Shown: positions 44,022-52,607 of the stretch, piece after piece | Layout: each line of letters starts with the position of its first letter | How positions within the stretch are numbered: the first letter of the stretch is position 1 | Assembly: GCF_023746555.1 (NCBI RefSeq) | Contig: NZ_CP098755.1 | Location: 5,295,001-5,359,000, forward strand | Source of the DNA: Brevibacillus ruminantium | GTDB taxonomy: Bacteria; Bacillota; Bacilli; Brevibacillales; Brevibacillaceae | DNA length: 64,000 bases | Direction: 5' to 3' | Program-made: the position numbers and the translations under genes | The notes under the pieces: generated by a model | The model's database searches: none | What the model saw: only the letters and a program-made list of their open reading frames with translations | Told to the model about the DNA's origin: nothing

Positions 44022-44359
44022 GACTTCGTCACCAGCGCCGGTGTAAAACGCAGTTTTTCATGCAAGACGCGATTGACTGCCTCCACCGCCATTTCGACCG
44101 CAGAGACGTCTCCCACGACGATCAATGATCCGGTAAAGCGGTCGAGAAAGCCCAGCTCTACATTGGCCGCTTTGGTGGCGATATCGGCGGCGATAATGGC
44201 TGTCTCCGTCGGAGTGAGGGTCAGAATCCCGATCGCCCCCGCTTCCGCGATTCCCAGCTTGGTGTACAGCATCTGATCAGGGTTGGCAATCACATGTGCC
44301 AGCGTCACCTGCTTTCCCGGCACGAACTCCTGGATGACGCGAGAGCGTTCCTGTTCCAT
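44018..44359 (-). CDS. eutS: Microcompartment shell protein EutS
   Basis: This is a circularly permuted single-BMC-domain shell protein of 113 residues. The N-terminal strand ([21 protein letters not shown]) precedes the core [48 protein letters not shown]. EutS hexamers are bent and are thought to help shape edges of the shell. Coupled to eutP by overlapping stop and start. Confidence 0.93.
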   Translation of the reverse strand: MEQERSRVIQEFVPGKQVTLAHVIANPDQMLYTKLGIAEAGAIGILTLTPTETAIIAADIATKAANVELGFLDRFTGSLIVVGDVSAVEMAVEAVNRVLHEKLRFTPALVTKS

Positions 44360-44362
44360 CGC

Positions 44363-44650
44363 CTATCCCTCCTCCTCGCTTACTCCCGGCACCTCGAATG
44401 AATCCACGATTCCAACGATAGCGGCATCAATCGGCACACTGTTGGACCCAAACAGAATCCGGGCTGGTGTTCCTCTGGAGACGATCACCTGCTCGCCGAT
44501 CCCTGCTCCGATCCGGTCCGCCGCAATCACCGTCTGGCCATTTTCCAGTCCCCGCCAATCGATGGGCTGGACCACCATCAGCTTCAGATTTTCCATCCCG
44601 CTTTCTTTCTGGGTGGCCCATACGCTGCCAATCACTTTTCCCAAAAACAT
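44363..44650 (-). CDS. eutN: Microcompartment vertex protein EutN
   Basis: This is a pentameric BMC-P vertex protein of 95 residues: MFLGKVIGSVWATQK at the start, LMVVQPIDW, GIGEQVIVSRG and the end PIDAAIVGIVD. Pentamers close the corners of the shell. ATG 44650 follows AAGGGTG and lies next to the stop of the unknown gene upstream; the longer frame is a shadow of that gene. Confidence 0.95.
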   Translation of the reverse strand: MFLGKVIGSVWATQKESGMENLKLMVVQPIDWRGLENGQTVIAADRIGAGIGEQVIVSRGTPARILFGSNSVPIDAAIVGIVDSFEVPGVSEEEG

Positions 44651-44654
44651 GTGA

Positions 44655-45473
44655 TCACCCTTTTCCCAGGTAGGAGAGTGTGATTCCCCGCTCACGCAAG
44701 CTGTCCACCGCCAGCGGCGAAACAATCGTTCCCTGTTTGACTTGCAGGGTCGTCCCCTGGAGCTGGGGCTGTGACCGGACCCAATCTGCCGTAAGCAGGC
44801 GGCCGGTAAAGACGGCTTCTGTCTCATCGAGCGGGGTTAGCACCGGCTTTTCCGAGACTCCCTCCGCCTTTTTCCGGACAGCGTTCAGCCTGGCGATGAC
44901 TCGGTCTGCCAATCGCTTCTGCTCGGCAAACTCTACGCCCAGCTCCTTCATCTCCTGCACATGCCGGTGAAACCGCTTTTCGTACGCGGCGGGGAGAGTT
45001 AACGTCGCCAATGTGCGCCGGTCCGCCCGCTTGATTCCCGGTACATCAGAGCCGACCAGGACGAACTTTCCGGTCACCAGAGCGGAAAAAATGATTTCCG
45101 CCTTGATCGTCCCTTTCATGCCACTCGCCACGCGGGCAGCGTTGTCCAGGTCGATTTCCGGTATCACGATGCCGTCATAGTCTTTCGGTACTTCGAGAGG
45201 GACCGGTGCGTACTCGTCAGCGGCGATGATCTTCCCTGCTCCCCCGCACTCGATCTTGTGCATGCCCAGCCAGCAAGAGGTCTCTCCGTCCAAAAAGAGA
45301 AGGTCGTGGCAAATACCGTGATTTTTTAACTGGATAAAATGATCGGCAAAAGCCTCGTGCGCCTGACTGTCACAAAAGACGTACAGGACGCGCGGCGACG
45401 GCTCTGTCTTTGCCTCATTCATTGATTGCAGGATCTCTCTCGTGATGGATGCCACCATTTCTCGGATATCCAT
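44655..45473 (-). CDS. Uncharacterised eut-operon protein with flavoprotein-like fold
   Basis: I do not recognise a firm family. The 272-residue product starts with an amphipathic stretch, DIREMVASITREILQSM, like cargo-targeting helices. It continues with an alpha/beta region recalling flavoprotein-type Rossmann folds (RVLYVFCDSQAHEAFADHF, then YDGIVIPEIDLDNAARVASG and GKFVLVGSDVPG). It ends with GTIVSPLAVDSLRERGITL, a short motif also seen at the N-terminus of the PduL protein upstream. It lies between pduL and eutN. It could bind a nucleotide or flavin cofactor; no function is assigned. Confidence 0.7.
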   Translation of the reverse strand: MDIREMVASITREILQSMNEAKTEPSPRVLYVFCDSQAHEAFADHFIQLKNHGICHDLLFLDGETSCWLGMHKIECGGAGKIIAADEYAPVPLEVPKDYDGIVIPEIDLDNAARVASGMKGTIKAEIIFSALVTGKFVLVGSDVPGIKRADRRTLATLTLPAAYEKRFHRHVQEMKELGVEFAEQKRLADRVIARLNAVRKKAEGVSEKPVLTPLDETEAVFTGRLLTADWVRSQPQLQGTTLQVKQGTIVSPLAVDSLRERGITLSYLGKG

Positions 45474-45479
45474 GGTGTC

Positions 45480-46259
45480 CTACCTCCCTTGACGGGTAAA
45501 CAACTGGCCGTTTTTGCCTATGACCTGTACCCGGTCACCCGTTTTCAGATGGGCCGCATTTCCCTCATCCAAATCGACGTGAAAATCGAGAGAGAAGCGC
45601 GGATTCACCCGCACCACCACGTCGGGATAGATAATTGGCCGCTCGCTGGTCGTCTGAAGGATCAGCGTATCGCCGTCCTTTACCTGATATTCGGCTGCCT
45701 CCTCTACAGACATGTGCACATGCCGCTTGGCCACGATCACGCCGGATTCCAGCACACGCGATCCTTTTGCCGTCACCAGGATCAGTCCGGGCGTCCCTGC
45801 CAGATCACCTGACATTCGCACCGGCGCGTTCACACCCAGCTGAAAGCTGTCTGTCCGGGAAATTTCCACCTGGGAGACGCCCCGAGCCGGTCCCAGAATC
45901 CGGACTCCGTGCAGGGAGCCTTTGGGACCGACTATGGTCACCGTCTCCTGGCAGGCAAACTGGCCGGGCTGGGACAGCTCGCGAAGAGGGGTCAACTGGT
46001 AGCCGGGACCGAAGAGTGTCTCCACATCCTCCGGCGAGAGATGAACATGCCGGTTGGACACTCCTACCGGAATATAGCGCTCCGGCTGTTCCTGAACGGA
46101 TGGTTGCAGATGTTCTCCTGACGTCTTCACTTCGATCCCTCTTCCCTTTAAAAAATCGGCGGCGGCCGGGGTTAATTTATCCCCCTTTTCCAGCAAAAAG
46201 GGGTTGGGGATGCCTGTCTTATGCAAGGCTCGCAAGGATGTTTCTGTAATCACAGCCAT
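45480..46259 (-). CDS. pduL: Phosphate propanoyltransferase/phosphotransacetylase PduL
   Basis: This enzyme converts acetyl-CoA to acetyl phosphate in the compartment, recycling CoA for EutE, and replaces EutD. Two histidine-rich zinc motifs are seen: NRHVHLS (His 71 and 73) and KRHVHMS in the second half, each starting a PduL repeat. The first 45 residues form a separate segment (ETSLRALHKTG, then DKLTPAAADFLKGRGIEV) typical of microcompartment-associated proteins and likely a targeting or docking element. Length 259. Confidence 0.93.
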   Translation of the reverse strand: MAVITETSLRALHKTGIPNPFLLEKGDKLTPAAADFLKGRGIEVKTSGEHLQPSVQEQPERYIPVGVSNRHVHLSPEDVETLFGPGYQLTPLRELSQPGQFACQETVTIVGPKGSLHGVRILGPARGVSQVEISRTDSFQLGVNAPVRMSGDLAGTPGLILVTAKGSRVLESGVIVAKRHVHMSVEEAAEYQVKDGDTLILQTTSERPIIYPDVVVRVNPRFSLDFHVDLDEGNAAHLKTGDRVQVIGKNGQLFTRQGR

Positions 46260-46265
46260 CCGGGA

Positions 46266-46553
46266 TTACCCTTCGAGCTTTGGCAAAATCAGTTCAATAT
46301 CGCCGTGCGGGCGCGGAATGACGTGAACCGAAACCAGCTCGCCGACTTTTTCTGCCGCGGCTGCCCCAGCATCTGTCGAAGCCTTGACCGCTCCTACATC
46401 CCCTCGTACCATCACCGTGACCAGACCTCCGCCGACATGCACCTTGCCGATCAGTTTTACATTGGCCGCCTTTACCATCGCGTCTGCCGCCTCAATTGCG
46501 CCCACCAGACCCTTTGTTTCCACCATGCCCAATGCTGCCATTTCTCCTGCCAT
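46266..46553 (-). CDS. eutM: Microcompartment hexameric shell protein EutM
   Basis: This is a canonical BMC-domain protein of 95 residues: [49 protein letters not shown] and [12 protein letters not shown]. It forms the facets with a central pore that lets ethanolamine through. ATG follows GAGGAGG. Confidence 0.95.
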   Translation of the reverse strand: MAGEMAALGMVETKGLVGAIEAADAMVKAANVKLIGKVHVGGGLVTVMVRGDVGAVKASTDAGAAAAEKVGELVSVHVIPRPHGDIELILPKLEG

Positions 46554-46598
46554 TCTCGTTTCCTCCTCGGTTCACATTTTTTTTGTGCTGCTTGTGAA

Positions 46599-48110
46599 TT
46601 ATGGTTTGGCACTCATGTCGACCAACACCGCTTTGATGATCTCTTTGATCTCCTCACGGCTCAGTCCGCCTTGCAGCGTAGACACCGCCTGCCCGGCAGG
46701 CTTTGGTTCTACTTTGGCCGATGCCGCTGTATCTGCTGTATCCTCCTTTTGGGCAGCAGGCATTTCACGAATGCCAAACGCGATACGCTTTCGATTGAAC
46801 AGATGCTGCGGACCGATGTTGTCCGATGTAATGTTGTTGCCAAAAGAGCCGCAGCCCAGTGTCAGTGAGGGTAAAATTCCCGTCGTCGCGCCAATCCCGC
46901 CAAAGGTGGTGCCGGTATTGACGACAATCCGGGATGCTGGCTGAGCAAGCCCAAATGCCGTAATCACCGCTTCATCCTGTGCGTGGATGCCCAGCGTATG
47001 ACCGAGTCCTCCCAGCTCGAGCAGCTCCCGGCAACGCTTCGCCCCCTCCCTCCAATCCTGAACCGTGTAGAAGGCCAGAATCGGGGAAAGCTTTTCTACC
47101 GATAGCGGAAACGCCTTGCCCACCTGTGTTTCTTCTCCAATCAGCACCCGGGTATCCGCAGGAATCTTGATCCCTGCCAGCTCCGCGATCACTTGCGGGG
47201 AACGGCCGACAATCGCAGCGTTCAGCGCCCCGTTTTTCATGATGACGGACGCGATCTTTTCTTTTTCCTGTTCGCTGAGAAAATAGGCGCCTTCCCGCTG
47301 CAGGGCGGCAATCACCTGTCGTTGAATCGCTTCGTCGACGACCAAGGCCTGCTCAGACGCACAGATCGTGCCATAGTCAAACGTCTTGCTCTGTACAATC
47401 CGCTTGGCCGCCAGCCCCACCTCTGCCGTGTGGTGAATGTAGACTGGCACATTTCCAGGTCCCACCCCATAGGCAGGTTTTCCGGAGCTGTAGGCCGCTT
47501 TCACCATCGCCGTGCCTCCCGTTGCCAGGATCAGATCGGTCAGCTTGTGCCCGATCAATTCCTGGGTGGCTTGCAGTGTCGGTTGGGTGATGCAGTGAAT
47601 CAGTCCTTCCGGTGCTCCTGCACGGACGGCCGCTTCGGCCATTACTCTGGCCGCTTCCCGTGTACAGGCTGCCGCCGAGGGATGCGGACTGAAAATAATG
47701 GCGTTTCCTGCCTTCAGCGCGATCAAGGACTTGAAGATAACCGTAGAGGTCGGATTGGTGGAAGGGACGATTCCCGCCACAATTCCTACAGGCTGGGCAA
47801 CCTCCCAGACCTTGCTCTCCGCATCTTTCCCGATCAAGCCCACCGTTTTTTGATCTTTGATCGCTTCATAGACCTGCTTGGCCGCAAACCAATTTTTTGT
47901 CCGTTTGTCCGGCACATTTCCAAAACCGGTCTCTTCCACCGCGAGAGCCGCCAAGCGATGCGCTGCTTCCTCTCCGGCCTTGGACATCGCCGCGATGATC
48001 GCGTCCACCTGTTCCTGACTGAAGGCTGCAAGCTTTGCCTGCGCTTCTTTGGCCTGGGACAGGCAGTTTCGCACCTCCTGTACCGAATACAAATCAGCAT
48101 CCAGCATCAT
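46599..48110 (-). CDS. eutE: Acetaldehyde dehydrogenase (CoA-acylating)
   Basis: The enzyme oxidises acetaldehyde to acetyl-CoA with NAD. Catalytic Cys250 is in YGTICASEQ. The aldehyde-dehydrogenase core spans residues 1-430. After an Ala/Pro/Lys linker of about 30 residues the protein ends in an amphipathic helix, LSREEIKEIIKAVLVDM, which matches known encapsulation peptides. Length 503. The ATG at 48110 overlaps the stop of the upstream shell gene (ATGA). Confidence 0.95.
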   Translation of the reverse strand: MMLDADLYSVQEVRNCLSQAKEAQAKLAAFSQEQVDAIIAAMSKAGEEAAHRLAALAVEETGFGNVPDKRTKNWFAAKQVYEAIKDQKTVGLIGKDAESKVWEVAQPVGIVAGIVPSTNPTSTVIFKSLIALKAGNAIIFSPHPSAAACTREAARVMAEAAVRAGAPEGLIHCITQPTLQATQELIGHKLTDLILATGGTAMVKAAYSSGKPAYGVGPGNVPVYIHHTAEVGLAAKRIVQSKTFDYGTICASEQALVVDEAIQRQVIAALQREGAYFLSEQEKEKIASVIMKNGALNAAIVGRSPQVIAELAGIKIPADTRVLIGEETQVGKAFPLSVEKLSPILAFYTVQDWREGAKRCRELLELGGLGHTLGIHAQDEAVITAFGLAQPASRIVVNTGTTFGGIGATTGILPSLTLGCGSFGNNITSDNIGPQHLFNRKRIAFGIREMPAAQKEDTADTAASAKVEPKPAGQAVSTLQGGLSREEIKEIIKAVLVDMSAKP

Positions 48111-48625
48111 GCTGTGGGCTCACCTCCCTCGTTTCGTCTTTCTTCCAAGAGGCGAAGCAAATCTTCTTTTTTCGCCGTGTGAATCTCTTGTGGAGACAGG
48201 GAGAAATCCGTATAAGAACGGGCCAGCTTTCTTAAATCGTTGATCGTCATCCCTTGCAGCTCTGAAACAGTGGGGATATCAACGCCAGACTGCTCAGCCT
48301 CCTGTTGTTTGGGTGCGTCGTATCTTGCCGCGTTCTGCTGGTTGAACTTCTTTTGAATCATCAGCGGCACGGTCTCGTCCGGACGGGGAATGACGTGGGA
48401 GTGCAGCAGCCTTCCTACCCGTTTAGCTGCCTCAGCACCCGCGTCCACGGCGGCCTGTACCGATGAGACATCCCCGATGACGTACACGGTGACGATACCG
48501 GCATCTGCTCCTTCGTACGTGACCACTTGGACATCTGCTGCTTTTGCTGCGGCGTCTGCAGCAGCCACCAGCGCCGGAAATCCCCAAGTCTCTATCATGC
48601 CAAGCGCATAAGCATGTGCGCGCAT
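48107..48625 (-). CDS. EutK-like shell protein with C-terminal helical DNA/RNA-binding-like domain
   Basis: This is a 172-residue BMC protein. Residues 1-92 are a standard shell domain (ALGMIETWGFPALVAAADAAAKAADV and HSHVIPRPDE). After a Gln/Ala-rich linker, residues about 125-165 form a small helical domain, LQGMTINDLRKLARSYTDFS, then IHTAKKEDLLRLLEERR, that recalls Rho N-terminal or SAP folds. EutK of enterobacteria likewise has a C-terminal nucleic-acid-binding-like domain, but a different one. The luminal role is unknown. Confidence 0.85.
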   Translation of the reverse strand: MRAHAYALGMIETWGFPALVAAADAAAKAADVQVVTYEGADAGIVTVYVIGDVSSVQAAVDAGAEAAKRVGRLLHSHVIPRPDETVPLMIQKKFNQQNAARYDAPKQQEAEQSGVDIPTVSELQGMTINDLRKLARSYTDFSLSPQEIHTAKKEDLLRLLEERRNEGGEPTA

Positions 48626-48642
48626 TTACGTTTCCTCCCGCC

Positions 48643-49293
48643 CTATCGTTTTACTGGTTGCTTCGCCACACTGCGCACCGCATCGGCAAATGCCTGAGCC
48701 GCCGCGGTACATGCTGACTGACTGCCAGTCAGGAGCGCTCCTCCGAAGTTAGTCTCTGTCGGCGGGCCGAAAAACTGCTGCAGTGTGACGTCTGCCGCTT
48801 TGAGTGCCGCATCGAGACCGTACACCGCTTCGAGCGGCGGGGCGATCAGATAAGCCAGCGGTTCGCCTTCCCGTATGCCTGCTACCTGGGAAAGGTAGCT
48901 GCCCGTCCGGGAAACGACATGCGCGTAGTAGGCGTGCGTTCCTTCTTCGTTTAATGAGTAGAAGCAAGCGCCGCTCTCCATAAAGGAAATCGCTGCATCG
49001 AGACCGCTTTCCACCTCAGAAGGCGTCGCCCCTCCGATCACGCCGATGAATTCTCCTGACAACGGACCTGACGCATGGGCCGAGCCCGCGTAAAATGAGC
49101 GGGCGTATACGACCTCGACGGCTGCCTTTTTTGTCGCTTCGTCGATTGCAGTGTAGCCGACATCGTCAATCGTCGAGGTGAGCAGTCCCAAGCTTTTCAG
49201 ATGGGGAGCAACACCCAGTTTCTCTGCCAGTCGCGGATCAACATTTGGTATCAGCCGCACAGACAGCGGCGTTGCTCTGATCGGTTTGTCCAT
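48643..49293 (-). CDS. eutL: Microcompartment shell protein EutL
   Basis: This is a tandem-BMC shell protein of 216 residues forming trimers with a gated pore. Conserved pieces are VRLIPNVDPRLAEKLGV, GEFIGVIGGATPSEVESGLDAAI and the end FFGPPTETNFGGALLTGSQSACTAAAQAFADAV. ATG 49293 lies ten bases after AAAGGAG; the longer frame enters the leader terminator. It is the first gene of the operon. Confidence 0.95.
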   Translation of the reverse strand: MDKPIRATPLSVRLIPNVDPRLAEKLGVAPHLKSLGLLTSTIDDVGYTAIDEATKKAAVEVVYARSFYAGSAHASGPLSGEFIGVIGGATPSEVESGLDAAISFMESGACFYSLNEEGTHAYYAHVVSRTGSYLSQVAGIREGEPLAYLIAPPLEAVYGLDAALKAADVTLQQFFGPPTETNFGGALLTGSQSACTAAAQAFADAVRSVAKQPVKR

Positions 49294-49344
49294 GCCTGTC
49301 ACGCTCCTTTCCGGTTGAGGCACCAACCTTTTGCCGAAGAACGC

Positions 49345-49473
49345 AAAAAAGGTGCCGAAACACGCGGGCTTCCACCCTTGTGTTACTGGCACCTTTGCCT
49401 TTTTTATTCACTTCCGAAAAGCAGAAAAGAGTGAGTAAATTCTGATTACTTCCTGTGTAACCACTTTATTATA
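49345..49473 (-). promoter_or_regulatory. eut operon leader: promoter -10, ANTAR-type hairpins and terminator
   Basis: On the minus strand a TATAAT lies at 49468-49473 (no good -35). The RNA would begin near 49461, at a hairpin GGTTAC-ACAGGAA-GTAATC (49444-49462). A terminator then forms by AAAGGTGCC (49388-49396) pairing with GGCACC plus six T (49345-49356). The segment GGC-AAAGGT-GCC can fold alternatively with a loop of A1/G4 type, using the terminator arm. This is the arrangement of EutV-controlled leaders; the first hairpin is imperfect. Confidence 0.6.
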
Positions 49474-49656
49474 GCCTGATCAAAAATGCAAGCGTTTTCT
49501 TCGACTCCTCCTGCAATCTCCGGACCTGCGGACCCGATCAGATCTACGCCTCTCCTCATTTTCCGATTTTCGCAGCTTTTTCTTTTGTCGGCCATTTTCC
49601 AGGCACATTGTCCTTTTGCAATATACGCCTCCAAACCGTTCACGAGAGGCAGGTAT

Positions 49657-50565
49657 TTATTTGTACCGGTCTGCCGAGCCGGGCAAAGCCTCGTGATTTC
49701 GCAGCAGCTCCAGAAAGAGCTCCAGTGCCTTCGTGCGAAATTGATTGGCCTGGGTCACGACAGAAAACTTCCGCCTGACTGGCGTTTCCTGCAGCCGCAC
49801 CAGGCAAAGCGTTCCCAGCTTCAGTTCTTTGCGAATCGCCCAGGTTGACAGCAGACTGATCCCCAGTCCAGCCTCTACGGATTCCTTAATAATCTGGGTG
49901 CTGCCAAATTCCATCAGATTCTGTGGATGAACATCCAGACGGTCAAACATTTTTTCCGCTGCTTCCCTCGTCCCTGATCCTTCTTCCCTGACGATCCATG
50001 TCTCTTCCTCCAACTCCTCGGGCTTCACCGTTTCTTTCCCCGCCAGTCGATGATGAGGCGAGACGATCAGCTGCATTTCATCATCCGCAAAAGGCTCGAT
50101 GCATAGCTTCTCGTCCCGGCACTCGCCCTCGACAATCCCTACATCCAACTGGCGACTGCCGATCAGCTCCACAATTTCCTTGGTATTGTGAATCGAGATC
50201 GTCGGCTTGATCATCGGGTAGAGACTGCGCATGCGTGCGATGACGTGGGGCAGTACATATTCTCCAAACGTATAGCTTGATCCGATCACCAGGTTGCCGC
50301 TCGGAGTGTGCAGAAGATCGTTGACCAGATCAGTCATTCGCGCATGCAGTCCGAGAATCTCTTTGGCATGGTGATAGACGATTTCGCCCGCTTTGTTGAG
50401 ACGAACGTATTTATTGCTTCTCTCCAGCAGCCGTGTGCCGAGCTGCCGCTCCAGTGCCGCAATATGCTGGCTGACAGCCGGCTGCGTCATGTGAAGCTGT
50501 TCTGCAGCACGGGAGAAATTTTGCATTTCCGCGACAGTCACAAAAACAAGTAATGGTTGATCCAC
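49657..50565 (-). CDS. LysR-family regulator
   Basis: This 302-residue regulator has an N-terminal helix-turn-helix (FSRAAEQLHMTQPAVSQHIAALERQLGTRLLER) and a C-terminal effector domain (VIGSSYTFGEYVLPHVIARM, GIGVVEG-like VGIVEGECRDEKL). It resembles CysL/YwfK and YeiE-type LysR proteins. The GTG start follows GGGGAGG. It is divergent from the yeiH-like gene; a dyad ATCATAATGAT at 50630-50640 between them is a likely binding site. Sulfur or sulfite control is plausible by analogy. Confidence 0.9.
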   Translation of the reverse strand: MDQPLLVFVTVAEMQNFSRAAEQLHMTQPAVSQHIAALERQLGTRLLERSNKYVRLNKAGEIVYHHAKEILGLHARMTDLVNDLLHTPSGNLVIGSSYTFGEYVLPHVIARMRSLYPMIKPTISIHNTKEIVELIGSRQLDVGIVEGECRDEKLCIEPFADDEMQLIVSPHHRLAGKETVKPEELEEETWIVREEGSGTREAAEKMFDRLDVHPQNLMEFGSTQIIKESVEAGLGISLLSTWAIRKELKLGTLCLVRLQETPVRRKFSVVTQANQFRTKALELFLELLRNHEALPGSADRYK

Positions 50566-50722
50566 ACGGCCTCCCCTTTCTGTTCCCCAATCATCTTCTT
50601 TCTATCATACCCATTTACTTATCGTATTTATCATAATGATTTATTTTTCTTATTCATCATTCTGTCTTATGCTGAAGTTAGCACACATGTAGAACCTTAT
50701 ACCAAACAACGGAGATGATCTC

Positions 50723-51790
50723 ATGTCAACGCAGTTGAAAGAAAGCTTGTCTGTCGAGCAGCAAGCGGCACGCGCTCACCCCTCTTCCGCCAAAGCGAAG
50801 AATGCCAAAGCGGGCCAGCTCTGGCTTGGCGGCATTGCCTTTACTTTTGTCGTCGCTATGCTGGGCTACGGGCTGGCGCAAATTCCCGGCTTTAACCGCG
50901 TCGGTCAGCTAGCCTGCGCCATTCTGATCGCAGTCGCCTACCGCCAAATCTGGGGATATCCCGAAGCCCTTCGCTCGGGCATTCAGTTTTCCGCCAAACG
51001 GCTGCTCCGCCTGGCGATTATCCTGTACGGGCTGAAGCTCAATATTGATGTGGTGCTGCATGATGGATTAGGCCTTTTGCTGTACGATGCCGGAGTGATT
51101 ATCTTTGCTATTTGCCTGACACTTTTGCTCGCCAAATGGCTCAAGGCCGATATGTCCCTGTCTATGCTGCTCGGGGTCGGTACGGGTGTCTGCGGGGCTG
51201 CTGCCATCGCCGCCGTATCGCCTATCATCAAGGCCAAAGACGAGGATACAGCGATCGGGGTCGGCATCATCGCCCTTGTCGGTACCATTTTTGCCATCGC
51301 CTACACCATCCTGCGGCCGTTCCTGCCTTTGTCTGCGATCGAATACGGCACCTGGTCAGGCGTGAGTCTGCACGAGATCGCACACGTAGCACTGGCCGCC
51401 GCACCGGCTGGACCAGACGGACTTGCGCTCGGTCTTTTGGCTAAATTGGGCCGTGTCCTCCTGCTCGTTCCGCTTTGTTTTGTGCTGATGTACTGGATGA
51501 AGCGCTCGGGCAAGCTGAAAGAAGGCACCCGGATTGAATTCCCTTGGTTCCTGATCGGGTTTATTGTCATGAGTGTGTTCGGAAGCTATGTTCTGGGCAA
51601 ACAAATCCCGGTTTCCGAGAGCTTCAACAGCGGAATTGCCAGCCTGACCACCTTTGTTTTGACGATGGCCATGGTCGGTCTGGGTCTGAATGTAAACCTG
51701 CGCGATTTGCGAACGAAAGCCTCTCGCCCGCTGATTGCCATGACCATTACCTCGGTGTTGTTGTCGACGTTGACCTTTTTGCTGGTGTAA
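50723..51790 (+). CDS. YeiH-family membrane protein (UPF0324, putative sulfate exporter)
   Basis: This 355-residue membrane protein has about ten helices. UPF0324 signatures are KRLLRLAIILYGLKLNIDVV, MLLGVGTGVCGAAAIAAVSPIIKAKDEDTAIGVG and GLGLNVNLRDLRTKASRPL. Members are annotated as putative sulfate or sulfonate-related exporters; none is firmly characterised. The pairing with a divergent LysR regulator mirrors yeiE-yeiH in E. coli. ATG follows GGAGATG. Confidence 0.88.
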   Translation: MSTQLKESLSVEQQAARAHPSSAKAKNAKAGQLWLGGIAFTFVVAMLGYGLAQIPGFNRVGQLACAILIAVAYRQIWGYPEALRSGIQFSAKRLLRLAIILYGLKLNIDVVLHDGLGLLLYDAGVIIFAICLTLLLAKWLKADMSLSMLLGVGTGVCGAAAIAAVSPIIKAKDEDTAIGVGIIALVGTIFAIAYTILRPFLPLSAIEYGTWSGVSLHEIAHVALAAAPAGPDGLALGLLAKLGRVLLLVPLCFVLMYWMKRSGKLKEGTRIEFPWFLIGFIVMSVFGSYVLGKQIPVSESFNSGIASLTTFVLTMAMVGLGLNVNLRDLRTKASRPLIAMTITSVLLSTLTFLLV

Positions 51791-51876
51791 CAAAAAAGAC
51801 AGCCCACAGCCTCGCCGTTCGGCCTTTTTCCTCATTCGTGATATGATAAAGGAAAACCTATCCGTAATATGGAAAA

Positions 51877-52602
51877 ATGATGGACGACGAGGTGAACCCA
51901 TTGCTTACACTAGAGAGGATTACGGGCGGCTACACGGCAGGAAAACCTGCCATTCACGATATCTCTTTTACCGTACAGGCTGGCGAAATCGTGGGTCTGA
52001 TTGGTTTGAACGGGGCTGGAAAAAGCACGATTTTAAAGCATGTACTCGGCTTTTTGCAGCCCAGCTCTGGCACGATCAGCTTCTCCACGGATCGGCAGCC
52101 GCTTTTGGCTTACGTCCCAGAGACACCCGAGCTGTATGAGGAGTTGACCCTTTGGGAGCATCTGCAGTTTATGGCCCGCGCGTACCAAATGGAGGAACAG
52201 CCCTTCCAGGAGCGTGCCGAAAGACTGCTGGAGCTGTTTCGGCTTGCACACAGAGCGCATCATTTCCCCAGCTCCTTTTCCAAAGGCATGCGGCAAAAGG
52301 TGATGATCCTCTGTGCTTTTCTCGTAAAGCCTGATGTCTTGGTAGTTGACGAGCCGTTTGTCGGCCTCGATCCGCTGGCGACGGAGACCCTTCTCGGCCA
52401 GTTGACCGAGCTAAAAAAAGAGGGGACTGCCATTTTGTTGTCCACCCACGTGCTGGGGCTGGCAGAAACCTACGTGGATCGCTTCGTCGTCGTTCACGAT
52501 GGAAGGATCGCCCTCTATGGCACGCTGCCCGAGATGCGCAGTCAAGCCGGCCTGCCGCAGGCTTCTCTGGACGATCTGTTTCTGTCGGTCGTGCGGAGGT
52601 GA
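51877..52602 (+). CDS. ecsA: ABC transporter ATPase EcsA
   Basis: This is the ATPase of the Ecs exporter-like ABC system, which in B. subtilis affects protein secretion, intramembrane proteolysis and competence. Motifs: Walker A GLNGAGKST, signature FSKGMRQKV, Walker B VLVVDEP; the N-terminal LTLERITGGYT matches EcsA. The ATG pair at 51877/51880 has a weak site; a TTG at 51901, six bases after GAGGTGA, is an alternative start. EcsB follows directly. Confidence 0.92.
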   Translation: MMDDEVNPLLTLERITGGYTAGKPAIHDISFTVQAGEIVGLIGLNGAGKSTILKHVLGFLQPSSGTISFSTDRQPLLAYVPETPELYEELTLWEHLQFMARAYQMEEQPFQERAERLLELFRLAHRAHHFPSSFSKGMRQKVMILCAFLVKPDVLVVDEPFVGLDPLATETLLGQLTELKKEGTAILLSTHVLGLAETYVDRFVVVHDGRIALYGTLPEMRSQAGLPQASLDDLFLSVVRR

Positions 52603-52607
52603 TCAGG

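Noticed and set aside
49293-49480. A cobalamin riboswitch in the eut leader
   Set aside because: None of the conserved B12-box blocks is visible on either strand.
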